From: JABCZH01 sp963803775
GTDB lineage: Bacteria > Acidobacteriota > Terriglobia > Terriglobales > Acidobacteriaceae
Direction of reading: 5' to 3'
NCBI GenBank assembly: GCA_963803775.1
Contig: CAWDNS010000004.1
Location: forward strand, 1-64,000
Length of the DNA stretch: 64,000 nucleotides
Notes under the pieces: generated by a model
The model's database searches: none
What the model was told of the DNA's origin: nothing
What the model saw: only the letters and a program-made list of their open reading frames with translations
Shown here: piece by piece, positions 17,753 to 27,262 of the stretch
Layout: every line of letters begins with the position of its first letter
Position numbering within the stretch: position 1 is the stretch's first letter
Made by a program: the position numbers and the translations under genes

Positions 17753-20700
17753 ATGGTTGCCCGTATCAACTCCAAGTTGCCCCGCGCCGTGTGCGCATCG
17801 AGTGCCCGGGCCTCTCACGTTCTGCGATCGTTTCTGGTTCGCGTGTTATCGCTTTGGCTCACGTTAAGCGCGGCTCACGCATTGGATCCGAACAAACACC
17901 TTACCCAATACGCGCATACTGCATGGCGAATACAAGACGGATTCCTTCCGAACACTCCGTTTTGGATTTCACAAACAAAAGACGGATATCTCTGGGTGGG
18001 TGGCAACAATGGCGCGTTGCGTTTTGACGGCGTCCGTTTTAGTCCCTGGTCGGCTCCGATCGCTTCTCCACCAATTCGCTCCCCTGTCAGCGTGCGAGCG
18101 GGAGAATTTTGGATTGCCACTCAAAGCGAGCTCGTTCACGTTAGGGACAATCTCGTGATTTCCCATTACGATCTTTCGAGAATTTATGCCATCTACAAAG
18201 ATTCTGACGGATCTGTGTGGACTCTTTCTTATCCGAATCCGGACCGACGTCTATGTCAGGCAACGGATACGAAAATCCGCTGCTTCGGGAAGGCAGAGGG
18301 TATAACGATTAACGTCCCGAATTCCTTCATCCCTGACGGAAAAGGAGGATTTTGGATCGGAGGCGACACCTCATTACTCCATTGGAAAATGAGTGCAGCC
18401 CTTGAGATTTACAGCCCTCCGAACCTTCAATCAAACGTGGGGCAGGACGGGATCAAAAGTCTTCTTGAGGATTCCGACGGTTCCTTATGGGTCGGAATCG
18501 GGGAGGCGGGGCCGGGACTTGGGCTTGAAAGACTCCGCAATGGTGTTCTGACGCCGGTAGTTCTGCCAAACTTCGACGGAAGTAAGCTCTTTATCCAACG
18601 CATCCTGGAAGATTCCGATAAGAACCTCTGGATTGCAACCTATGGCAATGGCATCTACCGCATTCACGGCCAAACAGTCGAGCATTTTGGACGATCGGAC
18701 GGCTTATCCAGCGACAGCGTCTTTGATCTGTACGAAGGCGACGACGGTATAGTCTGGGCGGCCACGTCCGATGGGATTGACAATTTTCGGGATCTTCCGG
18801 TCACAACGTTTTCGACCCCCGAGGGGCTTGGACGAAAAGGCGCCGCCTCCGTCATGGCCAGTAAAGACGGGACGGTCTGGGTGGCGAGTCTAGGCACTCT
18901 CGATTTCATTCGGAACGGAGTCATTTTCTCAGTTCGCGTGCCTGGACAGCAAGTTAGTTCATTGCTCGAAGACCATCAGGGCAACATTTGGGTTGGCGTT
19001 GACGACGGGCTCTTCACATATAAAGACGGTCGTTTTCGCCGCATCCCGGAACCTAATCATCACCCATTGGGTTTGGTAGTCGGTATCACAGAGGATATCG
19101 ACGGCAATATTTGGGCGGAATGCAAAGGCGCTCAAAGAAGACTCATCCGCATCCGCGATTTCAAGGTGCGCGAGGAGTTCTCCGAGCCTCAAGTTCCGGC
19201 GGCTAAGGCCATTGCGGCAGACCCGAAGGGCGGAGTTTGGCTGGGCACACTCACAGGTGACTTAGTGTTTTTCCGCCAAGGTATTGCGCGTACATATCCC
19301 TTGAATCTGAAGGGCAAACACTGGGCCTATCAGATTGCTGTTGATCCCGATGGGTCAGTGATCACCGCTTCTCGGGATGGACTTATAATGCTCCGCGCCG
19401 GGAAGGTTCAGCGCCTAGGCAAAGAAAACGGACTTCCTTGCGATGAGGTCAAAGGCTTCGCCGTCGACGACAACAGAAACCTATGGCTCACCACGTCCTG
19501 TGGATTTATAGAGATTGCAGCCTCGGACGTCCAACGATGGAGAATTTATCCAGACACCATCATTCAGCCACGAGTATTCGATACGCTGGACGGAGCTCTA
19601 CCAGGTGCCGTGTCTTTCAATCCGGCCGCGAAATCTCCCGACGGGCGCCTGTGGTTTGTAAACAATGTGGTTCTTCAGATGATTGACCCGTCACATCTCT
19701 CTGGTGGCGGGACGGTTTCGCCAGTCTACGTCGAGGCCGTTGTTGCTGACCGAAAGCAATACAAACCACAAGAAGGTCTTCAACTTCCCCCTTTGACTCG
19801 TGATCTCCAAATTGCCTACACATCGCCGAGTTTTCTCATTCCTCAAAAGGTGAAGTTTCGCTACAGACTTGACGGGCTCGACCGCGATTGGCAGGATGCG
19901 GGCGCTCGCCGCGAAGCTTTTTATACGGAGTTGAGGCCGGGGAAATATCGATTTCGTGTAATCGCCAGCGATAGCAGCGGGGTGTGGAATCAGCAGGGCG
20001 CGACACTGGACTTCGCGATTGCTCCAGCCTTCTACCAGACGAATTGGTTCCGATTCGGTTGTTTTGCAGCCTTTATTGCGCTGCTTTGGACACTTCATCG
20101 CTGGCGCGTTCACCAGCTCACCAGTCAGGAAAAGCATCTGCGGGACGTCGTGGAAACAATTCCGGCGATGACTTTCACGACATTATCTGACGGCTCCGCC
20201 ACGTTTGTGAACAAACGCTGGACCGAATACACCGGGCTTTCGGTCGAGCAGAGTTCAGGCACAGGTTGGCAGCGTGTGGTCCATGCCGAAGATCTTGTGC
20301 GCAATGCCGAGAAGTGGCGCATCTCGGTTGCGACCGGGCAGCTCTTCGAAGACGAGGCGCGGTTCCGTCGCGCTGTTGACGGTGGATATCGATGGTTTCT
20401 GGTGCGTGGCGTTCCACTTCGCGATCAGAATGGAAAGATTATTAGGTGGTACGGGACCCTCACGGACATCGAAGATCGGAAATGCGCAGAAGAAGCGTTT
20501 CAACAAAACCAACTTTATCTCGCTGAGGGGCAGCGCCTTGCCCACATGGGCAGCTGGGCATTCGACGCTACCGGATTCAGTTACTGGTCCTCCGAGTTGT
20601 TTCGGATCTATGGTCTTGATCCGGTTGGCAGGCCGCCGACAGTAGAAGAATATTTGGCTCTTGTGCACCCGGAAGACCGCACGTTCATGAAACAAGGCAT

Positions 20701-22363
20701 TGCGAAAATGTTGGATGACCATCTTGCCTTCGACTTCACAAAACGAATTGTGCGGCCTGACCGAGAGGTCCGCCACGTACGTTGTGTGGGGGTTCCGGTC
20801 ACGCAAGGAGGGATTTTCCAAGGCTTCGTGGGGACAGGGATGGATGTTACCGAGCAAGAGCGCCTAGCGGAGGAACTGCGCCTGAATGAACAGTATCTCA
20901 GCGAAGGGCAGCGACTGGCGCATATAGGAAGTTGGGCATTCAATCCTTCGGGCTTCTTTGATTACTGGTCCCAGGAGTTGTTTCAGATTTACGGCCTGGA
21001 TCCGCAGAAGGGAGCGCCGACACTTGAGAAGTACCTGGCCACCATTCACCCACAAGACCGCGACTTTATGGCTAACACGATAAAGAGAATGTGTGCGGAA
21101 CGAGTTGGCTGCGATGAGAAAAAGAGAATTGTTCGCCCGGACGGCGAGCTGCGCTACATTCGCTGTGTCGGGATCCCCGTTGTTGAGGGCGGAGTCCTTA
21201 AGGGATTTCTCGGAACCGCAATGGATGTCACCGAGCAAGAACTACTCACTCAGGAGTTGGAGCGCCAGCAAGCATACTTGAGCGAGGCGCAAAAGCTGAC
21301 CCATACGGCTAGCTGGGCTTGGTACTTACCAGATCGTAAGGTGGTGCACCTCTCCGAGGAGTGGTACCGGATTTACGGATTCGATCCAGATGAGAGAGAG
21401 CCAACCTGGAAAGAAGTTGTGGAATGCATCCACCCGGAGGATCGTCTCAGGTGGATGGGCGAGGTCGAACGGGCAATCGCGGAAAAGGCCGATTACGATC
21501 ACGAGTTCCGTATCCTTTTACCGAATGGAAAGGTAAAGTGGATCCGCACTGTCGGCCATCCCATTGTTTCCGGGGCCGGAGAGGTTGAGCAGTTCGTCGG
21601 CAGCTCGACCGACATCACCGATCACAAACGCGCCGATCAAGAACGTGAAAAGTTGCGACTACTCGAAGACGACCTAGCGCACATCAATCGTGTGAGCATG
21701 TTGGGAGAAATGGCCGCGTCCTTGGCGCACGAAATCAAGCAGCCAATCGCGGCCGCCATCACCAGCGCCAACAGTTGCATCGAATGGCTTGCGCACGACC
21801 CGCCAAACGTCGAACGCGCCCGCACAACCGCCACCAGAATCGATCGATATGGGAGACGTGCGGCTGAGATCATCGATCGCATACGTTCCTTCTACAGAAA
21901 GTCTCATTCAGAACGTGAATTGGTTGACGCAAACGGGATTATCGACGAAATGCTGGCATTGCTTCAGGGCGAGGCCACGCGATTCTCCGTTGAAATGCAT
22001 ACGCAACTTGCCACCGAACTCCCTAAAATCATGGCGGACCGCATCCAATTGCAGCAAGTCTTCATGAATCTCATGCTCAATGCCATCGAAGCTATGAATG
22101 AATCGGGCGGAGAACTTACGGTGAGATCGCAACTTCAGGACGGGCAACTATTGTTCTCGGTCAGCGACACAGGGCCGGGACTGCCGGCCGGGAGTGTTGA
22201 CCAGATCTTTTCTGCGTTCTTCACGACCAAACCGCAAGGCAGCGGAATGGGGCTGGCCATCAGTCGGACCATTGTGGAGTCGCACGGTGGCCGGTTGTGG
22301 CCAACCGCCAACGACGGACGCGGCACAACCTTTCATTTCACCTTGCCCACCGAGGTACAGTAG
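17753..22363 (+). CDS. Giant sensor histidine kinase: two-component propeller, Y_Y_Y, four PAS domains
   Basis: The 1536-residue protein has a signal/anchor (about 20-45) and a periplasmic beta-propeller of repeated DGxxWxxT/G units to about residue 640 (SKDGTVWVAS, DDGIVWAATSDG). A Y_Y_Y domain follows (about 660-755), then one helix (about 766-784), four PAS domains (about 795-1290), a HisKA segment with H1326 in SLAHEIKQPI, and an HATPase with NLMLNAIEAM, DTGPGLP and GMGLAISRTI. There is no receiver, so it must pass phosphate to separate regulators, most simply the two encoded just upstream. The propeller probably senses an external ligand; PAS domains may add redox or metabolite input. 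PAS 2 and 3 are recent duplicates. Confidence 0.92.
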   Translation: MVARINSKLPRAVCASSARASHVLRSFLVRVLSLWLTLSAAHALDPNKHLTQYAHTAWRIQDGFLPNTPFWISQTKDGYLWVGGNNGALRFDGVRFSPWSAPIASPPIRSPVSVRAGEFWIATQSELVHVRDNLVISHYDLSRIYAIYKDSDGSVWTLSYPNPDRRLCQATDTKIRCFGKAEGITINVPNSFIPDGKGGFWIGGDTSLLHWKMSAALEIYSPPNLQSNVGQDGIKSLLEDSDGSLWVGIGEAGPGLGLERLRNGVLTPVVLPNFDGSKLFIQRILEDSDKNLWIATYGNGIYRIHGQTVEHFGRSDGLSSDSVFDLYEGDDGIVWAATSDGIDNFRDLPVTTFSTPEGLGRKGAASVMASKDGTVWVASLGTLDFIRNGVIFSVRVPGQQVSSLLEDHQGNIWVGVDDGLFTYKDGRFRRIPEPNHHPLGLVVGITEDIDGNIWAECKGAQRRLIRIRDFKVREEFSEPQVPAAKAIAADPKGGVWLGTLTGDLVFFRQGIARTYPLNLKGKHWAYQIAVDPDGSVITASRDGLIMLRAGKVQRLGKENGLPCDEVKGFAVDDNRNLWLTTSCGFIEIAASDVQRWRIYPDTIIQPRVFDTLDGALPGAVSFNPAAKSPDGRLWFVNNVVLQMIDPSHLSGGGTVSPVYVEAVVADRKQYKPQEGLQLPPLTRDLQIAYTSPSFLIPQKVKFRYRLDGLDRDWQDAGARREAFYTELRPGKYRFRVIASDSSGVWNQQGATLDFAIAPAFYQTNWFRFGCFAAFIALLWTLHRWRVHQLTSQEKHLRDVVETIPAMTFTTLSDGSATFVNKRWTEYTGLSVEQSSGTGWQRVVHAEDLVRNAEKWRISVATGQLFEDEARFRRAVDGGYRWFLVRGVPLRDQNGKIIRWYGTLTDIEDRKCAEEAFQQNQLYLAEGQRLAHMGSWAFDATGFSYWSSELFRIYGLDPVGRPPTVEEYLALVHPEDRTFMKQGIAKMLDDHLAFDFTKRIVRPDREVRHVRCVGVPVTQGGIFQGFVGTGMDVTEQERLAEELRLNEQYLSEGQRLAHIGSWAFNPSGFFDYWSQELFQIYGLDPQKGAPTLEKYLATIHPQDRDFMANTIKRMCAERVGCDEKKRIVRPDGELRYIRCVGIPVVEGGVLKGFLGTAMDVTEQELLTQELERQQAYLSEAQKLTHTASWAWYLPDRKVVHLSEEWYRIYGFDPDEREPTWKEVVECIHPEDRLRWMGEVERAIAEKADYDHEFRILLPNGKVKWIRTVGHPIVSGAGEVEQFVGSSTDITDHKRADQEREKLRLLEDDLAHINRVSMLGEMAASLAHEIKQPIAAAITSANSCIEWLAHDPPNVERARTTATRIDRYGRRAAEIIDRIRSFYRKSHSERELVDANGIIDEMLALLQGEATRFSVEMHTQLATELPKIMADRIQLQQVFMNLMLNAIEAMNESGGELTVRSQLQDGQLLFSVSDTGPGLPAGSVDQIFSAFFTTKPQGSGMGLAISRTIVESHGGRLWPTANDGRGTTFHFTLPTEVQ
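20515..21250 (+). repeat. Tandem duplication of a PAS domain unit inside the sensor kinase
   Basis: The segments of roughly 365 bases at 20515-20880 and 20890-21250 encode very similar PAS units: YLAEGQRLAHMGSWAF and YLSEGQRLAHIGSWAF, through to GMDVTEQE and AMDVTEQE. The fourth PAS (from about 21270) is a more distant copy (YLSEAQKLTHTASWAW). This points to repeat-unit expansion in the input module. Confidence 0.8.
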
Positions 22364-22379
22364 TCATTCGAGCTTGGTT

Positions 22380-22475
22380 TCATAGTATTTTTGAGCTGGG
22401 CATACTCCGCCTTGGCTTGTCGATAGGCGGGAAGATCGGGGCCGGCATCTTTTTAAAGAACAGGGCCTTGGAAAT
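22380..22475 (-). pseudogene. Possible relic of a TPR-protein C-terminus
   Basis: On the minus strand a short frame reads DAGPDLPAYRQAKAEYAQLK. This resembles the C-terminal tail DADPDxPxxxQAKAEYAKL common in acidobacterial tetratricopeptide proteins. No start, ribosome site or upstream domain remains in the 231-base gap between the kinase and tolC-like genes, and a one-base shift follows the segment. The rest of the gap shows nothing recognisable. Confidence 0.35.
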
Positions 22476-22594
22476 CTTCCGGGTCCGACGACAGCTTCGA
22501 TGCCTGCAGTTGCTAGCGACCTGCGGGGAATCAAAGTGCCCTGCCGGCACGATTCAGTAGGTCTATATGCTGTATTTGAGATGTCGAGCGACCT

Positions 22595-23956
22595 TTATTC
22601 GGGCCTGGTACCCATTGCATCTAACAGTTCGTCATGGGCCTGTAAGTGGTCCAGTTGGGTCTCGAGCAGCAATGCTCGCGCATCGTACTCCCGCGCGTTT
22701 GCCGCATCAGCCTGCGAATTCAGCGCGGCCCCTTGCAATAGTTCCTGTTGCAGCACACGGTGGGACTCGGTGCGCAGAGCCAGCACCTCCTCGGAGACTT
22801 TCACCATCTGGCGCGTCTTTTCCAGCTTGTTGTATGCCGTCTCCACTGACAGATCGACCTGGTCAGTCAGCTTTGCGAGGTTCTCTTTCGCTTGGGCCAA
22901 CTGCGCCTCACGCTCACGCTGTATGCCGTGCTTCTTGCCACTGTCGAACAGATCGTAGCCGAAGTGAACACCAAACGTTCCGAAGTTGCGCGCCAGAAAG
23001 GGGACATTTTCCTGGTGGCTGTAACGGGCAAAGGCCTCAACATTGGGGACCCAGATATCAGTCTTCGCCAAACGGACGGCAGCCTCAGCTTCTTCCACCT
23101 GGGCTTGAGCAGCAAGGATCTCCGGGTGTGACTCAATGGCAGCAGTAACACAATCTTTGCGCGGGCAAGTCTCCTGAAATGCGGGAACACCCGGATCAAG
23201 ATCCAGAGCGGTGGCCAGTGGCAGGCCAATCAGATCATTGAGTTTCAGTTTCAGATCTGTCAACTGGAAATCGGTCGTCAGCAGCTCCTGCTTGGCTTGC
23301 AACTGCTGGGCACGGCTGTCGATGAGGTTCTCTTCTAGTGAGCTGCCGAGTTTTACCTGCTCGACGCGCTCGCTTTGCAGGGCTTCGGAAGCCTTTATTC
23401 GCTCTTCGGTGGCGCTACGGCGCGCCTGAGCAATCAGGACCTGGTAGTAGATCTGATGGACTGCGAGGGCAACGTCGTTTCCGGTCCGCTGCGCGTTCTG
23501 GCGCGATGCTCTTAACTCGGCTTGGGCCAGATCATTCTCTCGTCTAATCTTGAGCAGAGTCGTCAACGGTTGGGTGATCTGAGTTCCGCTGGTGATAAAG
23601 TTCTTACCCCCCTGGCTGATGATCGCGTCTACAGGCGGAATCGCCGTTCCGTCGGCGACACCGAGACTGCCCCTCTTGATCTGAATTAGCTCTGTGTCGG
23701 TCGCATGCAGAAAACTGCTGTCGTTGCGAATCGATGGAAAATAGGAGCTCTTCGCGACCTGCTTCGCGTGCTCTTTTTCCTCGACCTTATAGCCGGCAAT
23801 ACGAATATCGTGGTTGTGCTTGAGCGCCAACTGGACGGCTTCCTGCAATGTAATCTGGCGCGGCGGAGGCGCCGGATTGCTTATTTCCTGGGCTGCTGTA
23901 ATGCCAACGCAAAATGCCGTGGCTGCTAACACGAATAGTGCCGCACTTAGTTTCAT
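22595..23956 (-). CDS. TolC-family outer-membrane efflux protein
   Basis: The 453-residue protein has a signal peptide (MKLSAALFVLAATAFCVGITAAQE). The ATG at 23956 overlaps the transporter stop as ATGA, so the longer frame to 24064 was not used. Two repeated OEP domains follow, with long amphipathic coiled helices (QAELRASRQNAQRTGNDVA; AQLAQAKENLAKLTDQVDL) and an ITLQEAVQLALKHNHDI opening typical of TolC. It forms the outer-membrane channel for the EmrAB-like pump encoded just upstream. It is the last gene of the three-gene operon. Confidence 0.9.
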   Translation of the reverse strand: MKLSAALFVLAATAFCVGITAAQEISNPAPPPRQITLQEAVQLALKHNHDIRIAGYKVEEKEHAKQVAKSSYFPSIRNDSSFLHATDTELIQIKRGSLGVADGTAIPPVDAIISQGGKNFITSGTQITQPLTTLLKIRRENDLAQAELRASRQNAQRTGNDVALAVHQIYYQVLIAQARRSATEERIKASEALQSERVEQVKLGSSLEENLIDSRAQQLQAKQELLTTDFQLTDLKLKLNDLIGLPLATALDLDPGVPAFQETCPRKDCVTAAIESHPEILAAQAQVEEAEAAVRLAKTDIWVPNVEAFARYSHQENVPFLARNFGTFGVHFGYDLFDSGKKHGIQREREAQLAQAKENLAKLTDQVDLSVETAYNKLEKTRQMVKVSEEVLALRTESHRVLQQELLQGAALNSQADAANAREYDARALLLETQLDHLQAHDELLDAMGTRPE

Positions 23957-25626
23957 CGATTCGACCCCTTCCCACCGCCGGGAACCTGCTGCATGTCGCT
24001 GAGGTCGCCGTAGTTCAAAGGCGATGGGCGTAGCAGCGCAACCAGAATCAAGGCGCACAAGCAACTCCAGGCGAGGAGTAGAAATCCGTCGATAAGGCTC
24101 AAGCTGTATGCCTGGAGCCGCAGCCGAGCCCCAATCAGATCAACGGCTCGTGCACCTGCGGCGGCGGCGCCGGAGGATTTGGCGTAGAGGCCCGCAGTCA
24201 TGGCACGAATGTTCAGATCGGTGATCCAGTTGCCACTCGTGACGTGGAGTCCCAGGAGATTGGAGTGAAGCTTTTCCCTCTGAGCGATGAAATGCCCCAT
24301 GTAGATGGCGCCGGCTGTGCCGCCGAACAGCCGAACGACATGAAAGAAGGCCGAAAAACTCAGGACCCACTCTGCTTTTGCCAAGCCGCCGGTGAAGATT
24401 GCCTGGAGCACAATGCAGCCGACCAACCCGATGAACGCAAAAGCTTGTCCGACACCGACGAGCAGTTCCGTGCGGTAGAAGTTCTCCGCCGCCCAGACAG
24501 TGGTGTACTGCGAGCACATCCAGGCAGCGAACGCCGTACAAGCGAGGCCCGCGGCAAACAGCACGCGTGGATCCCATTTGTGCAAGAGCATGAGCGCAGC
24601 AATGAAGGTAATCGGCAGGAGCGGAATCGCACTCCAGATAATCGCGGGACCAATCTGGTCGGCCTCGAAACCGCGGATGGCCAGCGACTGCGGAATGAGA
24701 ATGATGGTGGTACAGAGTGTGAAACGGAACCAGAAGAGGAGACATCCAAGCAAAACAGTGTTCCACTTCAGCAAATAAGGCAACGCCACCAATGGGTTGG
24801 GGCCTCGCAGCCTACGAACCAGCGACCACAACAGGAACAAGGACCCGGACCAGAACCACGCATTGAACTCACCTGAACGCCACCAGTCGAGCCGCTGCCC
24901 TTGTTGAAGGGCAGCAAAAGTCAGAGCCAACCCTATACTCAGATACAGGAATCCGGCGAAGCTCGGCACTTTCCCACCCTTCTTGCGCGGGGGTGCGGGC
25001 GGAATCCCGAAGTAGATGCATATCATCATCAGTGGCGCGATGAGAGCGGAGTTCCAGAACATCCAATGCCAGGACAGATGGTCTCGATACCAGCCATAGA
25101 GCGAAGGCGCGATGTTTACAGCTCCGTCCACAAAGGTCGCGTAAAAAGCAATGGTGAAAGGAAGATACCGCAAAGGAATGTTGCGAAGAGCAAACGTCAG
25201 CGTGAGCGGATAGAAGGTGCCGGAGCTGAGACCGGCAATAATGAGCACGGCAACCAGCAAACTGTGGCTATGGATGAGAGGAAGAAAGATGGAAGTGACA
25301 GTAAAGATACCTGCAGCGAATAGCAGGACACGGCGCGGCCCGAGCAACCCTCCGATGTAGACAGTAAACGGGCCGATAAACATGAGCGATGCATTGTAGG
25401 CACTGTCGAGCCACGCGCCATCGTCGAAGCTCATGCCAACGTGGCCCTTTAGATCGGCGAGACCGAGGCTGAGCATACGACCTGCAAGGGTGACGAGTCC
25501 GGCGCCGGTGATCACTCCCAGAATGCCGAGCAGAGGGCGTGTCGAAACTTCTGATGGCATCGCTGCGGCGGCCCCGCGCGCAATCTGCACTGCCGACGGG
25601 CGAACTGTGATAGTCGAAGCTGCCAT
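23953..25626 (-). CDS. DHA2-type MFS multidrug transporter (EmrB-like)
   Basis: The 557-residue protein has about 14 membrane helices and belongs to the drug:H+ antiporter-2 group. Features include the N-terminal VITGAGLVTLAGRML segment and the loop motif GGLLGPRRVLLFAAGIFTV, a version of the MFS motif A. It should export hydrophobic compounds or weak acids using the proton gradient, together with the HlyD-like adaptor and the TolC-like channel. It lies 10 bases after the adaptor gene and overlaps the channel gene by 4 bases. Confidence 0.88.
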   Translation of the reverse strand: MAASTITVRPSAVQIARGAAAAMPSEVSTRPLLGILGVITGAGLVTLAGRMLSLGLADLKGHVGMSFDDGAWLDSAYNASLMFIGPFTVYIGGLLGPRRVLLFAAGIFTVTSIFLPLIHSHSLLVAVLIIAGLSSGTFYPLTLTFALRNIPLRYLPFTIAFYATFVDGAVNIAPSLYGWYRDHLSWHWMFWNSALIAPLMMICIYFGIPPAPPRKKGGKVPSFAGFLYLSIGLALTFAALQQGQRLDWWRSGEFNAWFWSGSLFLLWSLVRRLRGPNPLVALPYLLKWNTVLLGCLLFWFRFTLCTTIILIPQSLAIRGFEADQIGPAIIWSAIPLLPITFIAALMLLHKWDPRVLFAAGLACTAFAAWMCSQYTTVWAAENFYRTELLVGVGQAFAFIGLVGCIVLQAIFTGGLAKAEWVLSFSAFFHVVRLFGGTAGAIYMGHFIAQREKLHSNLLGLHVTSGNWITDLNIRAMTAGLYAKSSGAAAAGARAVDLIGARLRLQAYSLSLIDGFLLLAWSCLCALILVALLRPSPLNYGDLSDMQQVPGGGKGSNR

Positions 25627-25636
25627 AGGTTGCCGG

Positions 25637-26848
25637 TTATTCTTTGGTGCGGACGGTCGCCACCACGGAAAGCCCGGGGCGTAGCTTCGTCGCGAGAGTC
25701 GAATCGTCCAGCGCGATCTTCACGGGAATACGCTGCACGACTTTTGTGTAGTTGCCAGTGGCATTGTCGGGCGGCAATAATGCGAATTGTGACCCGCTGG
25801 CGGGCGCAATTTCGACAACCTTGCCGCGAAATAGTTGGCCGGGATATTCGTCAATACGAATTTCAGCAGGGTCGCCAATCTTCACGTTGGTCAACTGGGT
25901 TTCACGATAGTTCGCTTGCACCCACTTGGTGAGAGCAACAAAAGAGATCACAACTGTGCCGGGGGAGACGAGCTGCCCTGGGCGGACTTGACGTTCGCCG
26001 ACCGTGCCGTCGCCCGGAGCACTAATTTTCGTATAACCAAGATTCACCTCCGCTGCAGCGAGGTTTGCCTGCTTGGCATGCAGGTCGGCCTGAAGTTGCG
26101 ACCCCTGCGATTCGAGGACGGCTTTGCTGCGCCGCTCGGCCTCAGCAGACAGCTCACTACTGCGCAACATGGTTTGAGTTTGATTGAGGTCGGCATCGCG
26201 ACTGGCAAACTGGGCTGAGAGATTGCCTTCAGACGCCACAGCAGCCTCAAGATTTTGCTGGGTCGTCGAGTGAGTCTGATAGAGCCCTTCCTGACGTTTG
26301 CGTTCTGAGCGAGCACGAATCAATTCAGCCTGTACAGCTTCCTTGCCAGCCTGGGCGGCTGCGATCTGCGCTTTGGCCTGATCGATACCCGCAAGCGCCT
26401 TAGCGATGCGTGTATCCTGTAGTTCCCGCTGCCCAAGATTTTCCTCAATGCTTGCACGCGCTGCTTCAACCGCGGCTTTCGCCTGATCCACCTGAGCCCG
26501 ATAGTCATCATCCTGCAATTCGAAGAGCAGATCGCCCTGGTGCACGTGTTGGTAGTCCGCAACAGTCACCGCGCGCACAATGCCTGCCACCTTGGTGCTG
26601 AGCGGAGTAAGGTCGCCACGAACGTAAGCATCGTCGGTCACTTGTTCGGCCTTGCCGCCTTCCCAAGCATTCCAGTTGCGGGTGATGGTGATCAAAACGG
26701 CCAACGTGAGAAGCACCACGAAAATGGTTGTGACGTAGTTCTGCCACTTGGGACCTTGGCGAGGGACAGCCTGATCCGTCTCGCTCTTCGGCGGCAGCGG
26801 TTTCGCTACGGGCGCCTCGGATCCGGCTGGCACTGGCGAGATGGACAT
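25637..26848 (-). CDS. HlyD/EmrA-type membrane fusion protein
   Basis: The 403-residue protein starts at the ATG at 26848 after AAGGAGC; a longer frame to 27076 would cross the sigma-54 promoter. It has an N-terminal cytoplasmic tail, one helix (about 37-57, YVTTIFVVLLTLAVLITI) and a lipoyl/biotinyl-like domain (YVRGDLTPLSTKVAGIV). A long coiled coil rich in Ala/Gln/Glu (about 110-240) and a beta-barrel (LGYTKISAPGDGTVGERQVRPGQLV) follow. It links the inner-membrane pump to the outer-membrane channel. It is the first gene of the operon, 61 bases after the predicted -12 element. Confidence 0.9.
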   Translation of the reverse strand: MSISPVPAGSEAPVAKPLPPKSETDQAVPRQGPKWQNYVTTIFVVLLTLAVLITITRNWNAWEGGKAEQVTDDAYVRGDLTPLSTKVAGIVRAVTVADYQHVHQGDLLFELQDDDYRAQVDQAKAAVEAARASIEENLGQRELQDTRIAKALAGIDQAKAQIAAAQAGKEAVQAELIRARSERKRQEGLYQTHSTTQQNLEAAVASEGNLSAQFASRDADLNQTQTMLRSSELSAEAERRSKAVLESQGSQLQADLHAKQANLAAAEVNLGYTKISAPGDGTVGERQVRPGQLVSPGTVVISFVALTKWVQANYRETQLTNVKIGDPAEIRIDEYPGQLFRGKVVEIAPASGSQFALLPPDNATGNYTKVVQRIPVKIALDDSTLATKLRPGLSVVATVRTKE

Positions 26849-26908
26849 TAAAGTTGCTCCTTGAGCATGCAGAGATCTCGAAGGGCTGGAGTTCTCACGT
26901 CCCACCGA

Positions 26909-26924
26909 AGCAACTGTAGTTCCA
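26909..26924 (-). promoter_or_regulatory. Sigma-54 promoter for the efflux operon
   Basis: The minus strand reads TGGAACTACAGTTGCT: GG-N10-GC with TTGCT at -12. The predicted start near 26897 is about 49 bases before the EmrA-like ATG, which rules out the longer reading frame. A TGTCA-rich region lies 115-230 bases upstream. Confidence 0.68.
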
Positions 26925-27035
26925 CTCACGTCGGCCGGGTTGAACGCGCGCAAATCACAGGCTTGTACTCGCAATCTGAACAAATTCGTTCTTCTTCGAC
27001 GACAGAGCCATCGGCTCACTCCCGCTCCATGGCCC

Positions 27036-27142
27036 GTCATGTCATGGACACGTGACACTTGACACTCGGGTTTCATGTCCGTAGTGCGTCATTCGCTGAC
27101 TTCGCGTTCCGTCACGGCCATGACATAAGTTGTTTGCTGTCA
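27036..27142. promoter_or_regulatory. TGTCA-rich candidate enhancer region between divergent sigma-54 promoters
   Basis: The minus-strand core GTGTCAAGTGTCAC (27052-27065) matches the core of the boxes at 1271 and 13384 with two changes. It is flanked by the small palindrome TGTCATGGACA (27040-27050) and by an inverted pair TGACA/TGTCA at 27121-27125 and 27138-27142. The region lies between the efflux promoter (left) and the acetoacetate-decarboxylase-like promoter (right). The rest of the 556-base gap 26849-27404 shows no gene. Confidence 0.65.
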
Positions 27143-27246
27143 AGGTGGGCTTGTCTGGACATGTTCCAGGGTTTCTTCCCAAGTAGATGCGAGCCCGATT
27201 CGCATTTCGATGTCGTACGGAATCCTTTCGCCAGGCTGGTGCGCGA

Positions 27247-27262
27247 TGGCAGTGAGCTTGCT
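27247..27262 (+). promoter_or_regulatory. Sigma-54 promoter for the acetoacetate-decarboxylase-like gene
   Basis: TGGCAGTGAGCTTGCT fits the consensus with GG-N10-GC and TTGCT. It shares TGGCAG with both oxidase promoters. The predicted start near 27273 leaves a 130-base leader before the ATG at 27405. Confidence 0.8.
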
